Assembly: GCF_003258835.1 (NCBI RefSeq)
Contig: NZ_NPEV01000017.1
Location: 1-64,000 of the forward strand
Reading direction: 5' to 3'
Length of the DNA stretch: 64,000 nt
DNA from: Rhodobium orientis
Lineage (GTDB): Bacteria; Pseudomonadota; Alphaproteobacteria; Rhizobiales; Rhodobiaceae
In this document: positions 35,797-45,570 of the stretch, one piece after another
Layout of the letters: every line of letters starts with the position of its first letter
How positions within the stretch are numbered: position 1 is the stretch's first letter
Notes under the pieces: model-generated
What the model was told of the DNA's origin: nothing
Database searches by the model: none
Seen by the model: only the letters and a program-made list of their open reading frames with translations
Made by a program: the position numbers and the translations under genes

Positions 35797-37872
35797 TCAG
35801 GACGGCGCGCCGACGTCTCCCAGGAGCATCTGGTAGTTGTCTTCGCTGTCGAGCGTCACCCGTGCGCCCTGCGGCACCTGGATCGTCGTCGTCGGCTCCT
35901 CGATGATCGCGGGCCCGTCCAGATAGTCGCCGGGTCTCAGTTCCGCGCCGAAATAGACCGGACACTCGACCATGCCCGAGCGCTCGTGCAGGTAGACCCG
36001 GCGGGCGAGCTTCGGCGTCGCCGGCCTCGATGTCGCCGCCGGCGTGCCGGCCGGCGTAATGCGGCCCGGGCGAACGCCCGTGGCGCGCACCTTCCAGGTG
36101 GTGAACTCCACCACGTCGCCGTCCATGCGCACCGAATAGACCCGCTCGTGCATGTCGTGGAAGGCGGCAACGAGGGCCTCGACATCGGCCTCGGTGATGT
36201 GGCCGTCCGTCGGCGTAAACGGCACCTCGATTTCCCAGCTCTGATAGCGGTAGCGCGCCAGGAAGACATAATCGAACCGCTGGCGCTCCAGCGGCACGCC
36301 GGCGCGGTCGAGAAACGCCTTGCCGGCGGCGTAAAGGTCGTCGAGCACGCCGTTCACCCGGGAAACGTCGAACGCATCGGAAGCATGGAGCTGGCTCGCC
36401 ACTTCCTCGCGGCGCATGTCCGAGATCAGCCCGCCGAAGGCCGAGAGGCCCGCCGCAAAGCGCGGAATGAGGATCTCCTCGATACCCATCTCGCGCGCGA
36501 TCTCGGCAATGTGCAGCGCCGTCGCGCCGCCGCCGACGACGATCGAGCTGTCGCGCGGATCGATGCCCTCCTTGACCGTCATGTCGGTGATCAGGCCGAC
36601 CATGGTGTTGTTGGAGGTGGTGAAGATGGCATGGGAAAGGGCTTCGATGGTTAGGCCCAGCGTTTCGGCAAGAGGCGTCAGCACGCCCTCTGCCGCGTCC
36701 CGGTCGAGCGGCATCGAGCCGCCGAGAAAATGGTCCGGATCGAGATAGCCGAGCACCAGATTGGCATCGGTGATCGTCGGCTGCGTGCCGCCGCGACCGT
36801 AGCAGGCCGGACCCGGCACCGCGGCCGCGCTGTGTGGTCCGACGCGCAGCATGCCGCCGGCATCGACCCAGGCGATGGAGCCGCCGCCGGCACCGACGGA
36901 GCGCACGTCGATCTTGGCCATGCCCAGCATGTCCGGGCCGATCCAGGCCTCCGGCGAGACGACCGGGGCGCCTTCCCTCAGCGCCGAGACGTCGAAGGTG
37001 GTCCCGCCCATGTCGGCGACGATCAGGTTGCGGCCGGGAAGGAGCTGCTGGGCCGCCATCGGCGCCAGCGTCGGCCCCGACATGACGCTGTAGATCGGCC
37101 GCCGGATCAGTTCCTCCGGCGGCATCATGCCGCCCATGCAGTTGGCAAGCAGCAGGTCGTTGCCGTAGCCGGCGGCCTCCAGGGCGCCTGTCAGCGCCCG
37201 CACATAGCTGCTGACGATCGGCTGCAGCGAGGCATCGATGACGGTGGCGATGGTGCGCCGGTATTCGCGGCCGATCGGATTGAGTTCGTGGCTGAGCGTC
37301 ACCGGCACTTCCGGCCACATATCGGCAATGATCTGCCGCGTCCTCAGCTCATGGGCCGGGTTGGAAATCGACCACAGATAGGCAACGCCGATGGCCTCGA
37401 CATCGCCGGCCCTGAGCGCCGCCACGGCCGCCTCCACCGCGGCCTCGTCGAGCGGCTCCAGCTCGTTGCCGGCCGCGTCCATGCGGCCCGTGATGCCGAA
37501 GGTGCGCCCGCGCGCAACGTAGGGATCGGGGTAGTCGAGGCGCCAGTCGAAGACGGGCTTGGGTAGCGCCTCGCGGATGGTCAGCACGTCGAGATGGCCG
37601 GCATTGCAGAGATAGCCGGTGCGCGCCACCTTGCGCTCCACGAGGGCGTTGGTCGAGACGGTCGAGCCATGGACGATGCGGTCGACCTTTTGGAGGAAGT
37701 CGGCCAGCGTCATGCCGAAGCCTTCGGCCGATGTCTCGATCGCGTTCATGAAGCCGTTCTGGAACACGCCGGGCGTCGTCGGGACCTTGAAGATGTGGCG
37801 GCCGCCGTCCGGCGCCTCGACCAGGCAGTCGGTGAAGGTGCCGCCGATATCGATACACAATTCGTAAGTCAT
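35797..37872 (-). CDS. hyuA: Hydantoinase/oxoprolinase subunit A
   Basis: 691 residues. The N-terminal ASKHA-type ATP-binding start CIDIGGTFTDCLVEAPDGG, IVHGSTVSTNALVER and the central MGGTTFDVS block are hallmarks of N-methylhydantoinase A / 5-oxoprolinase alpha. With subunit B it opens a lactam or hydantoin ring using ATP. The ATG follows GAGGACAGGC and lies 8 bases after the hyuB stop. The neighbouring aminotransferases and aldehyde dehydrogenase suggest that the ring opens to an omega-amino acid. Confidence 0.9.
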   Translation of the reverse strand: MTYELCIDIGGTFTDCLVEAPDGGRHIFKVPTTPGVFQNGFMNAIETSAEGFGMTLADFLQKVDRIVHGSTVSTNALVERKVARTGYLCNAGHLDVLTIREALPKPVFDWRLDYPDPYVARGRTFGITGRMDAAGNELEPLDEAAVEAAVAALRAGDVEAIGVAYLWSISNPAHELRTRQIIADMWPEVPVTLSHELNPIGREYRRTIATVIDASLQPIVSSYVRALTGALEAAGYGNDLLLANCMGGMMPPEELIRRPIYSVMSGPTLAPMAAQQLLPGRNLIVADMGGTTFDVSALREGAPVVSPEAWIGPDMLGMAKIDVRSVGAGGGSIAWVDAGGMLRVGPHSAAAVPGPACYGRGGTQPTITDANLVLGYLDPDHFLGGSMPLDRDAAEGVLTPLAETLGLTIEALSHAIFTTSNNTMVGLITDMTVKEGIDPRDSSIVVGGGATALHIAEIAREMGIEEILIPRFAAGLSAFGGLISDMRREEVASQLHASDAFDVSRVNGVLDDLYAAGKAFLDRAGVPLERQRFDYVFLARYRYQSWEIEVPFTPTDGHITEADVEALVAAFHDMHERVYSVRMDGDVVEFTTWKVRATGVRPGRITPAGTPAATSRPATPKLARRVYLHERSGMVECPVYFGAELRPGDYLDGPAIIEEPTTTIQVPQGARVTLDSEDNYQMLLGDVGAPS

Positions 37873-37880
37873 GCCTGTCC

Positions 37881-39683
37881 TCAGAGCGCCGCGCGGAGAT
37901 CCGCGGTCGTGTTTTCATCAAGGTCCCAGTCGAGCGTTGCGCCGTTCCAGGAAACGGCGACGCGGTGAACGTCGCGGGCGCGCTCCGGGCTGACCCAGCC
38001 GCGCCGCACCGAGCGCAGGACGCGCTCCGGGTCGCGGGCGGCCGGATCGCCGTAGCCGCCGCCGCCGCAGGCGCGAAAGCGCACCGCCTCGTCGGCGGCG
38101 ATCGTCGCATCGCCGAAGGCCGGCAGGGTGGTGACCGTGCCGTCGGCTTCGCGCCGCCAGTTGCCGGAGGTCGCCGCCGCCCCGCCGCCGGCAACGCCCT
38201 TTGCCGGGGTGACGTCGCCGTCCGAGCCCCAGTAGACGGTCATGGCGCCGCCGAGCGGGCGGAACGTGCCTTCGATGCCCGGCGCGCCGTCCCAGGTGCC
38301 CGGCCCGCCGGAATCCCGGGCGCAGCCGCGCTCCTCGATGACGATCGGGTACATGCCCTCGACGACTTCGACGGAATCGACCTGCATCTGGCCGCCGTCG
38401 CAGGCCGCCCCCGAGGACAGCCAGCCGTCATAGCCGTGCGAGGCACCGCCGCCGCCATAGCCGATGAAGACCTGGTTGACGAAGGGAAGGCCGCCGCGGG
38501 TCTGATCGTTGCCGGAGATCACGGCTTCGCCCAGCGCCTGGGAATAGGCGAACTCGCCCATGCCGTTGTTGGTCCCGATCTGGGCAAAGCACGATGCGAC
38601 GGCCGCGATCAGCCGGCTGGTGAGATTGGTCGTCGCCACCGAGGTGCCGACCGGATAGCGCGGAATGCCAAGGGCACAGTTCTCGCGCAGCCGGATCCGG
38701 ATGCGGTCGGCGCTGCCCTGGTTGTGCGGCAGGTCGGGGTTGAGGTTGTAAAAGACGCCGATCCGGCAGGACGCGGTGGCCGTCGCCTCGGTGAGGTTGA
38801 GACCTCCGGGAACGCAGTCGACATTGTCCGTCGTATCGACGGTGATCGTACCGGCATCGGGGTCGATCTCGACCTCCACATTGACCGGAATGCCGTCTTC
38901 GGCGACGCCCGGCACCGGATCGTGGCGGTTCTCGAACCGCCAGCGCCCCTTTGGCAGCTTGGCGATCTCGGCGGCCATCATCCGGTCGCCATAGTCCATC
39001 CATTCGCGGATGAAGGTCTTGATGACGTCCCTGCCGTAGCGCTCGGTCAGCTCCTTGAGCCGCCGCTCGCCGATGCGGCAGGCGCCGACCTGGGCGAGGT
39101 AATCGCCGTACCACAGGTCCGCGACGCGGATCTTGGTGCGACACATGCGGATGATGTCGGCACGGTCCTTGAAACCCTCCTGGATTCGCACGCAGGGAAG
39201 GTGCACGCCCTCCTCGTAGATGGTGGCTGCCTCGGTCAGGTACGTGGTCGGGATCGGCGCGCCGATATCGGCATGATGCGCCCGCGACAGGGTCCAGAAC
39301 ATCGGCTCGTCGTCGACGAAGACCGGGACGCACAGCGTCATGTCGGCGTGGTGCGAGTTGCCGGTGTAGGGGCAGTTGTTCATGAACGCATCGCCGGGCC
39401 GGATGTCGTCGAAGAACTCCGTCAACGGCTTGGTCGCCTGTTCCAGCGCGGCGATGTGGATCGGAATGCAGTCCTCCACGGACAGCAGCCGGTGGTCGAA
39501 GGTCAGGAGCCCGCAGGAAAAATCCTTGGAGTTCTTGATCACCGACGAGCGGCTGGCCTTCATCAGCGTGGCGTTCATTTCCCTGACGATCGCCGACAGT
39601 CGCGCCGACAGAACGGGCAACAGATGCGGCTCGAGCTGACTGCCTGCCGCCGCCTCCCCAGCCACTCCGGTCGCATTCGCCAT
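37881..39683 (-). CDS. hyuB: Hydantoinase/oxoprolinase subunit B
   Basis: 600 residues of the HyuB family. Typical blocks are SRSSVIKNSKDFSCGLLT, GDAFMNNCPYTGNSHHADM, an ADIGAPIP segment and GGGGYGDP near the C-terminus. It is the catalytic partner of HyuA in ATP-dependent cleavage of cyclic amides, or in related acetophenone/acetone carboxylase-type chemistry. It is the first gene of the leftward pair. A GTGAT-N5-ATCAC palindrome lies between it and the divergent aldehyde dehydrogenase gene. Confidence 0.9.
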   Translation of the reverse strand: MANATGVAGEAAAGSQLEPHLLPVLSARLSAIVREMNATLMKASRSSVIKNSKDFSCGLLTFDHRLLSVEDCIPIHIAALEQATKPLTEFFDDIRPGDAFMNNCPYTGNSHHADMTLCVPVFVDDEPMFWTLSRAHHADIGAPIPTTYLTEAATIYEEGVHLPCVRIQEGFKDRADIIRMCRTKIRVADLWYGDYLAQVGACRIGERRLKELTERYGRDVIKTFIREWMDYGDRMMAAEIAKLPKGRWRFENRHDPVPGVAEDGIPVNVEVEIDPDAGTITVDTTDNVDCVPGGLNLTEATATASCRIGVFYNLNPDLPHNQGSADRIRIRLRENCALGIPRYPVGTSVATTNLTSRLIAAVASCFAQIGTNNGMGEFAYSQALGEAVISGNDQTRGGLPFVNQVFIGYGGGGASHGYDGWLSSGAACDGGQMQVDSVEVVEGMYPIVIEERGCARDSGGPGTWDGAPGIEGTFRPLGGAMTVYWGSDGDVTPAKGVAGGGAAATSGNWRREADGTVTTLPAFGDATIAADEAVRFRACGGGGYGDPAARDPERVLRSVRRGWVSPERARDVHRVAVSWNGATLDWDLDENTTADLRAAL

Positions 39684-39714
39684 ATCCCGATCCCTTCCGT
39701 GAGATTTCCTATTG

Positions 39715-39731
39715 CGTGATCACAGATCACA
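39715..39731. promoter_or_regulatory. Candidate GntR operator, hyuB / aldehyde dehydrogenase
   Basis: CGTGATCACAGATCACA contains GTGAT-N5-ATCAC in the 138-base divergent gap. The same arms and spacing occur before the aminotransferase at 46997-48400 and before the GntR gene. Confidence 0.65.
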
Positions 39732-39821
39732 GCATAGGGTTAAATACGGAAAGCGGACTCCGCAAGCGGAAAATCCCCCCTTCGCTGCCGAAAGACATCA
39801 CCAGCAGGTTTGAGCACTTCA

Positions 39822-41270
39822 ATGCCCGACACTTCCTATCCCGAGACGATCGGCCTTTTCGTCAACGGCCAGTGGATCGGCGCCAACGCGCGCGAGTCCT
39901 CTCCTCTTGTCGATCCCGGATCCGGCGCCGAACTCGGCCGCGTGCCCCACGCCACCGCCGCCGATCTCGACGCCGCCGTCGCAGCCTCGGTCGCCGGGTT
40001 CCGGGCCTGGAAGGCAAAGACCGCGCTGGAGCGCGCCACCATCATGATGCGCGCCGCCGACCTGATGGCCGAGCGGGTCGACAGCATCGCCCGGACGCTG
40101 ACCCTGGAAAACGGCAAGCCGTTTACAGAGGCAAAGGGAGAGACGCTGTTTTCCGTCGACGCCACGAGGTGGTACGCGGAGGAAGGAAAGCGTGCCTACG
40201 GTCGCATCGTGCCCGGCCGCGTCGTCGGCCAGCGCCAGATGGTCTTGAAGGAGCCGGTCGGCCCGGTCGCCGCCTTCGCCGCCTGGAATTTCCCGGCCTC
40301 CAACGCCATCCGCAAGATCGCCGGGGCGCTCGGGGCCGGCTGCTCGATCATCCTGAAGGCGGCAGAAGAGACGCCGGGAACGGCCGTCGCCTTTGCCCGC
40401 TGCTTTCAGGAGGCCGGCGTGCCGGATGGCGCGCTGAACCTCGTCTTCGGCGTTCCCGACGACATCTCGGCACACCTGCTTGCCGCTCCGGAAATCAAGA
40501 AAATCTCGCTGACCGGCTCGACCCGGGTCGGCAAGCTGCTGCAGGCCCGCGCGGCCGAAACGCTGAAGCGGTCCACCATGGAGCTGGGCGGTCACGCCCC
40601 GGTCATCGTCTTTGCCGACGCCGACGTCGACCACGCGGTGGCGACCCTGACGGCGGCGAAATTCCGCAACGCCGGCCAGGTCTGCACCTCGCCGACGCGG
40701 TTCTTCATTCACGAAAGCATCTATGAGGCTTTTGCGGCAAAGATGGGCGCGGCGGCCGGCGCGCTGAATGTCGGGCACGGCCTCGACGCGCAAACGAAGA
40801 TGGGCCCGATGATCGCGCCGCGCCGCCTGAAGGCGATGGCGGACCTCGTCGAGGACGCGACCCAGAAGGGCGCACGGCTCCTGACCGGCGGCCACGGGCT
40901 GGACCGCCCCGGCAACTATTTCGCCCCGACCGTCCTTGCCGACATCCCCGAGGACGCCCGGATCATGTCGGAAGAGCCGTTCGGACCGATCGCCTCGCTG
41001 ACCCCGTTCGCCGAATTCGACGAGGTGATGACGCGGGCCAATGCCCTGCCCTACGGCCTTGCCTCCTTCGTCTTCACCCGCGACGGCGGCCTTGCCCAGC
41101 GCGCCGAACTCGCCCTTGAAGCCGGCCTCGTCGGCGTCAACCACACGGGCATTTCGACGCCCGAAACTCCGTTCGGCGGCGTCAACGAATCCGGCTTTGG
41201 CTCGGAAAGCGGCATGGAGGGCCTGGAGGCCTACCAGCGCGTCAAATTCGTCTCCGAGGTCTTCCCGTGA
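39822..41270 (+). CDS. NAD(P)-dependent aldehyde dehydrogenase (succinate-semialdehyde type)
   Basis: 482 residues from the ATG at 39822; an in-frame TTG at 39810 is possible. Catalytic residues are clear: Asn in AAWNFPASN, Glu in MELGGHAPV and the nucleophilic Cys in NAGQVCTSPTR. The cofactor segment LTGSTRVGK is also present. The overall pattern is that of the GabD/semialdehyde branch, oxidising an omega-oxo acid to a diacid. It is divergent from hyuBA with a shared operator. Next to two omega-type aminotransferases it fits removal of the semialdehyde product. Confidence 0.88.
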   Translation: MPDTSYPETIGLFVNGQWIGANARESSPLVDPGSGAELGRVPHATAADLDAAVAASVAGFRAWKAKTALERATIMMRAADLMAERVDSIARTLTLENGKPFTEAKGETLFSVDATRWYAEEGKRAYGRIVPGRVVGQRQMVLKEPVGPVAAFAAWNFPASNAIRKIAGALGAGCSIILKAAEETPGTAVAFARCFQEAGVPDGALNLVFGVPDDISAHLLAAPEIKKISLTGSTRVGKLLQARAAETLKRSTMELGGHAPVIVFADADVDHAVATLTAAKFRNAGQVCTSPTRFFIHESIYEAFAAKMGAAAGALNVGHGLDAQTKMGPMIAPRRLKAMADLVEDATQKGARLLTGGHGLDRPGNYFAPTVLADIPEDARIMSEEPFGPIASLTPFAEFDEVMTRANALPYGLASFVFTRDGGLAQRAELALEAGLVGVNHTGISTPETPFGGVNESGFGSESGMEGLEAYQRVKFVSEVFP

Positions 41271-41340
41271 TCGCCGCGTCCACTCCTGCCTGTAAGAAAC
41301 GTAACTTTCTTTCTGGGTCAAAATCGCCAAGATGGAAAAA

Positions 41341-41357
41341 TGTTATCAAAAATAACA
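41341..41357. promoter_or_regulatory. Palindrome before the ABC/aminotransferase operon
   Basis: TGTTATCAAAAATAACA is a perfect TGTTAT-N5-ATAACA palindrome with the same total length and spacer as the GntR sites, but with T for G at the third arm position. It lies 56 bases before the ATPase start and may be a variant site or belong to another regulator. Confidence 0.45.
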
Positions 41358-41412
41358 AAACCGGATGGCGGGTCGCGGCCACCCGCGCGACGGAACAGGA
41401 AAGTGGTGCCAG

Positions 41413-42558
41413 ATGGGGCTGAACGAGCGGCAGATGACGACTGAGGACGGATCCGTCGAGGCGGCCGCGCCGCGCCCGGCGCGCATTCTGGAGGTCAACC
41501 GCCTCGTCCACACCTTCGGCGATTTCACCGCCCTTAACGACGTCAGCCTCAGCGCCAACAGCCGCGAATTCGTCACCCTGCTCGGGCCGTCCGGCTCCGG
41601 CAAGTCGACGCTCCTGCGCATCCTTGCCGGGCTGGAACTGCCGACAAGGGTCGATGCCCTGATCCTCGACGGCCACGACGTCGCCGACGTGCCGGCCAAC
41701 CGCCGGAACGTCGCCACCGTCTTCCAGCATTACGGCCTGTTCCCGCACCTGAACGTGCTTGAGAACGTCGAATACGGCCTCCGGGTGCGCAAGGTCGCAA
41801 AGGCCGAACGGCGCCAGCGCGCCCTGCGCATGCTGGAACAGGTGCAGCTCGCGGACTTCGCCCATCGCAACATCGCAAAGCTCAGCGGCGGCCAGAAGCA
41901 GCGCGTTGCGCTCGCCCGCAGCCTGGTGCTGGAACCGGTGATCCTGCTCCTCGACGAGCCGCTCGGCGCGCTCGACGAGAAGCTGCGCATCGACATGCAG
42001 GTCGAGCTCCTGCAGCTCCAGCGCAGCCTCGGCATGACCTTCATCTACGTGACCCATTCCCAGGAGGAGGCGCTGACCATGAGCGACCGCATCCTCCTGA
42101 TGAACCAGGGCCGCATCGTCCAGGAAGGAACGCCGGAAGACATGTTCGACCGCCCGGCGAGCCGCTTCGCGGCCAGCTTCATGGGCATGGAGAACATGTT
42201 CGAGGCCGTGGTCGCCGAAGTCGGGCCGGAGACCATCACGGTGACAGCCGACGGCGTGACCTTTTCCGGCATCTGGGCCGCCAAAGGCGCGCCGGCCGCC
42301 GGCGACCGGGTCTGCTGCGCCTTCCGCTCAGAAAAGGTCCGCATTGCCGGCGACGGCGCGCCCGAGCCCGGCCTCAACCGGATCGAGGGGAGCCTGGAAA
42401 GCCGCATCTACAAGGGCAAATATCTCGACATCACCTACCGGACCGCGATCGGACCTTTACGCATGCGCGAGTGGGACGCCCATGCCGTGACCGACGAGGC
42501 CGTCCGGATCGAATGGCGCGCAAGCCAGACGATCCTCTTTCCCGCCAACGAACAATAA
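41413..42558 (+). CDS. Polyamine-type ABC transporter ATPase
   Basis: 381 residues from the ATG at 41413 (41434 is possible). GPSGSGKST, LSGGQKQRVALAR, LLLDEPLGALDEK and the H-loop VTHSQ define a PotA/FbpC-type ATPase, and ~100 C-terminal residues form a TOBE regulatory domain. It energises import of a small cationic or zwitterionic compound with the binding protein and two permeases that follow. The whole set reads 41413-46893 with tight spacing and ends in an aminotransferase, so the imported compound is probably an amine or is converted to one. Confidence 0.9.
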   Translation: MGLNERQMTTEDGSVEAAAPRPARILEVNRLVHTFGDFTALNDVSLSANSREFVTLLGPSGSGKSTLLRILAGLELPTRVDALILDGHDVADVPANRRNVATVFQHYGLFPHLNVLENVEYGLRVRKVAKAERRQRALRMLEQVQLADFAHRNIAKLSGGQKQRVALARSLVLEPVILLLDEPLGALDEKLRIDMQVELLQLQRSLGMTFIYVTHSQEEALTMSDRILLMNQGRIVQEGTPEDMFDRPASRFAASFMGMENMFEAVVAEVGPETITVTADGVTFSGIWAAKGAPAAGDRVCCAFRSEKVRIAGDGAPEPGLNRIEGSLESRIYKGKYLDITYRTAIGPLRMREWDAHAVTDEAVRIEWRASQTILFPANEQ

Positions 42559-42592
42559 TCCGCCTCCAATCACCAACAGAGGAACCATCCGC

Positions 42593-43759
42593 ATGACCAC
42601 TTCCAAGATCTCCTCCCGGCTCTCACGCCGCTCCGTCCTGAAGGGGGGTGTCGCCCTTGGCGCCGCCGCCCTCGCCGCCCCCTATTACGCCCGCAACGCC
42701 TTTGCCGCCTCCGGCAAGGTCCGGGTGCTGGGCGTCACCACCTGCGCCCTGCCGAACTGGGACGGGTTCGCCAAGGACACCGGCCTTGAGATGGACTTCG
42801 TGGCGATCAATTCCGACCCCGGCCTCTACGTCCAGGAAGTCGTCGCCAACGAGGCCGGCGACGACTACGACATCTTCATCTTCGACGGCGGCATCGAGGA
42901 CCGGCTCGGTGCCTCCGGCCATTTTCAGGTGCTCGATCCCTCGGCCATGGAGCTGTGGGGCGACGTCTCGGCCGACGTCAAGTCGAGCCCGCTCCTGCAG
43001 GGTGTCGACGGCGCCCAGTACGGCGCGCCGATCGTCTTCAACGCCGACAGCTTCGGCTACTGGGTCGGCGACGTCGCCGCCGCCGACGAGGAGCTGTCCT
43101 GGGGCATGGTGTTCGAGAACGAGAAGATGCTCGGCAAGATCTCGCTGGAGGACACCTGGCTGACCACCCTGCCGAACGCCGCGCTCTACCTCCTCGGCAA
43201 GGGCGCCAAGATCGGCGATCCCTCCAACATGACGCCGGAAGAGGCGAAAATGGTCGCCGACTTCCTGATCGAGCGCAAGAAGGCCGGCCAGTTCCGCGCC
43301 TTCTGGCATTCCTACGAGGAATCCGTCGACATGCTCGGCAACAAGGAAGTCCTGATCGAGGAATGCTGGGAGCCGGTCGTCAAGCAGTTGCAGCGCGACG
43401 GCAAGGACGTCGTCTACGCCAACTGCAAGGAAGGCTATTCCAAGTGGATGATCGGCGCCTACCTGCCGAGCCAGGCCGAGGGCGAGCGCCTTGAGAAGGC
43501 CTACAAGGCCATCGACTGGTTCCTCGGCGGCGACTACGGCGCCCAGATCGCGGTCAACCAGGGCTATGCCACGGCCAACCCGGCGGCATCCCTGAAATTC
43601 GCCACCGACGCCGGCTGGGACGCCGATAAGATCGGCGCCATCGAGGCCAACATGGCCAAGGTGGAGCGCAAGATGGCGCTGCCACACTACTGGCAGAACT
43701 CCTCGCCCGAACATGTCGAGGCGATCGAAGCCGAGTGGTCCCGCTTCAAGCAGGCCTGA
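42593..43759 (+). CDS. Polyamine-type ABC transporter binding protein (Tat-exported)
   Basis: 388 residues. The N-terminus has a twin-arginine motif (SRRSVLKGG) followed by an Ala-rich stretch ending near NAFA-ASG, so it is exported folded through Tat. The mature part is a PotD/PotF-like extracellular solute-binding protein (SBP_bac_8 type), with YGAPIVFNADSFGYW in the ligand cleft region. AGAGGA precedes the ATG. The ligand is unknown; neighbouring hydantoinase and aminotransferases suggest a lactam, omega-amino acid or amine. Confidence 0.88.
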   Translation: MTTSKISSRLSRRSVLKGGVALGAAALAAPYYARNAFAASGKVRVLGVTTCALPNWDGFAKDTGLEMDFVAINSDPGLYVQEVVANEAGDDYDIFIFDGGIEDRLGASGHFQVLDPSAMELWGDVSADVKSSPLLQGVDGAQYGAPIVFNADSFGYWVGDVAAADEELSWGMVFENEKMLGKISLEDTWLTTLPNAALYLLGKGAKIGDPSNMTPEEAKMVADFLIERKKAGQFRAFWHSYEESVDMLGNKEVLIEECWEPVVKQLQRDGKDVVYANCKEGYSKWMIGAYLPSQAEGERLEKAYKAIDWFLGGDYGAQIAVNQGYATANPAASLKFATDAGWDADKIGAIEANMAKVERKMALPHYWQNSSPEHVEAIEAEWSRFKQA

Positions 43760-43863
43760 TCCCCTCATCCGAAGTCCGGTCCGGACGCCTCCCCGCAGCC
43801 GGGGGCGTCCGGCCGACCATGCGTCCCGGAGGCGGGGCGCCGTCGTCGTTACGAGGTCCGCCG

Positions 43864-44724
43864 GTGTTTCGACCCCCGACACAAGTCGACCCCAAGGGGC
43901 ATGGCTCCTTCGTTTTGATCTGGAGCTTCGCCGCGCTCCTGCCCGTCGTCGGGCTGGTTCTGTGGTCAGTCCTCAGCATGCAAAACTTCCGGCTGGTCTG
44001 GGAGCCGTCGCTGCAGGCCTATTACGACGTCCTCGCCTCCGGGCGCTGGGAGGTGACGGTGCGCACCCTCCGGATCGCCGCTATCGTCACCCTGATCGAG
44101 ATCGTGCTCGCGGTCCCCTTCGCGCTTTGGATCGCCAAGGGCACGCGCTCGATCGCCGTGCGCACCACCTGTCTCGGACTGTTGACGATCCCGTTCTTTT
44201 TGAGCCTTGCCTCGCGCACGATCGTCTGGCGCGGCATCCTTGGCCTCAACGGGCCTCTCAATGCGGTCCTCATGCATCTCGGCATCGTCGATCAACCGCT
44301 CGACTGGCTGTTGTTTTCCGAATTCTCGGTCGTGCTCGGCCTCATCGGCCCCTATTTCCCGCCGATGGTGTTCCCGCTGTTCCTCGCCTTCGCGCTCATC
44401 GACGACGAGGTGCTGGAAGCCTCCAAGGACCTCGGCGCGCCGCCCTCCTTCACCTTCCTCCACGTCATCCTGCCGCTCGCCATGCCGGGCCTTGGCGCCG
44501 GCATCGTCTTCACCTTCGTGCCGATGATCGGCGATCCCGTGGTGCCGGCCCTCCTCGGCGGCGGCAACGTCATCGTGCTGTCGGCCTCGGTGCAGAGCCT
44601 CCTCAGGATCCTCAACTACACCGTCGCCGCGGCCCTCTCGGTACTGATGCTGGCGATCCTCGTTGCCATCATCGGCGCGGCAGGCGCCCTCTCGGCGCGC
44701 ATGGCCAGGGGGCGCCTCGCATGA
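43864..44724 (+). CDS. Polyamine-type ABC transporter permease (PotB-like)
   Basis: 286 residues from a GTG at 43864, chosen because GAGG lies 7 bases upstream; an ATG at 43819 has no ribosome binding site. Six membrane helices and the EAA loop (EASKDLGAPPSFTFLHVILPLA) are visible. It forms half of the import channel. Its stop overlaps the next permease start (ATGA). Confidence 0.87.
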   Translation: MFRPPTQVDPKGHGSFVLIWSFAALLPVVGLVLWSVLSMQNFRLVWEPSLQAYYDVLASGRWEVTVRTLRIAAIVTLIEIVLAVPFALWIAKGTRSIAVRTTCLGLLTIPFFLSLASRTIVWRGILGLNGPLNAVLMHLGIVDQPLDWLLFSEFSVVLGLIGPYFPPMVFPLFLAFALIDDEVLEASKDLGAPPSFTFLHVILPLAMPGLGAGIVFTFVPMIGDPVVPALLGGGNVIVLSASVQSLLRILNYTVAAALSVLMLAILVAIIGAAGALSARMARGRLA

Positions 44725-45548
44725 CCCGGCGCCCCGGCATCAACCTCATCCCGCACTGGTCGGAACGCCATAGCTGGAAGCGCCTCGGCCTCGTCGCCGG
44801 CGTCATCGCCCTTGCCATCATCTACCTGCCGATCCTGTGGCTCGTCGTGATGTCGTTCAGCGCAGAACCGCTCAGCGGCTTCCCCGGCCCGTTCACGCTG
44901 GAATATTACCGCGAGCTGATGGCCCAGCCGGACTGGATCGGCCCGCTCCTCAACAGCCTGGCGATCGCCGCCGGCGTCTCCGTCGTCGCCATGGTCACGG
45001 CGACCGTCGTCGGCCGCGCCATCCCGCGCATCGGCCGCGGACGCTTCGGCATCGTCGGCATCATGCTGTTGCCGATGATGATCCCCGGCGTCGTCATCGG
45101 CACCGCGCTGTTCCTCTATTTCCGCGTCGCCCTCGACATGAAGATGGGCCTGTGGTCGCTGTTCCTCGGCCATTTCGTCTGGGCCTATCCGTTCGCGTTC
45201 CTCTCCGTCCTCATCGTCGCGCTGCGCTTCGATAAGGTGCTGCTCGACGCCGCCGCCGATCTCGGCTCCGGGCCGATCGAGCGGTTCTGGCGGATCGAGC
45301 TGCCGCTGATCAAGGACGGCGTCATCGCCGGCGGCCTGTTCTCGTTCCTCCTCTCCTTCAACGAGATCGCCCGCTCGATCTACCTGAAGGGCCGCACCGA
45401 GACCCTGCCGATCTATCTCTGGCAGCAGGCCGCCTCGCACTCCTCCCACATCTCGCTCATCTTTCCCCTCAACGTGTTGATCCTTTTGGCCTCGATCCTG
45501 ATCGTCAGCCTGGCCTTCTGGGTCCTGTTCGGCCGCGCCAAGGGGTGA
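44721..45548 (+). CDS. Polyamine-type ABC transporter permease (PotC-like)
   Basis: 275 residues from the ATG at 44721. Membrane helices and the EAA loop (DAAADLGSGPIERFWRIELP) mark it as the second channel half. It overlaps the previous permease by 4 bases and is followed 22 bases later by an aminotransferase, which places uptake and first catabolic step in one operon. Confidence 0.9.
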   Translation: MTRRPGINLIPHWSERHSWKRLGLVAGVIALAIIYLPILWLVVMSFSAEPLSGFPGPFTLEYYRELMAQPDWIGPLLNSLAIAAGVSVVAMVTATVVGRAIPRIGRGRFGIVGIMLLPMMIPGVVIGTALFLYFRVALDMKMGLWSLFLGHFVWAYPFAFLSVLIVALRFDKVLLDAAADLGSGPIERFWRIELPLIKDGVIAGGLFSFLLSFNEIARSIYLKGRTETLPIYLWQQAASHSSHISLIFPLNVLILLASILIVSLAFWVLFGRAKG

Positions 45549-45570
45549 GCGAAACGACAAGGAGCTTTCC

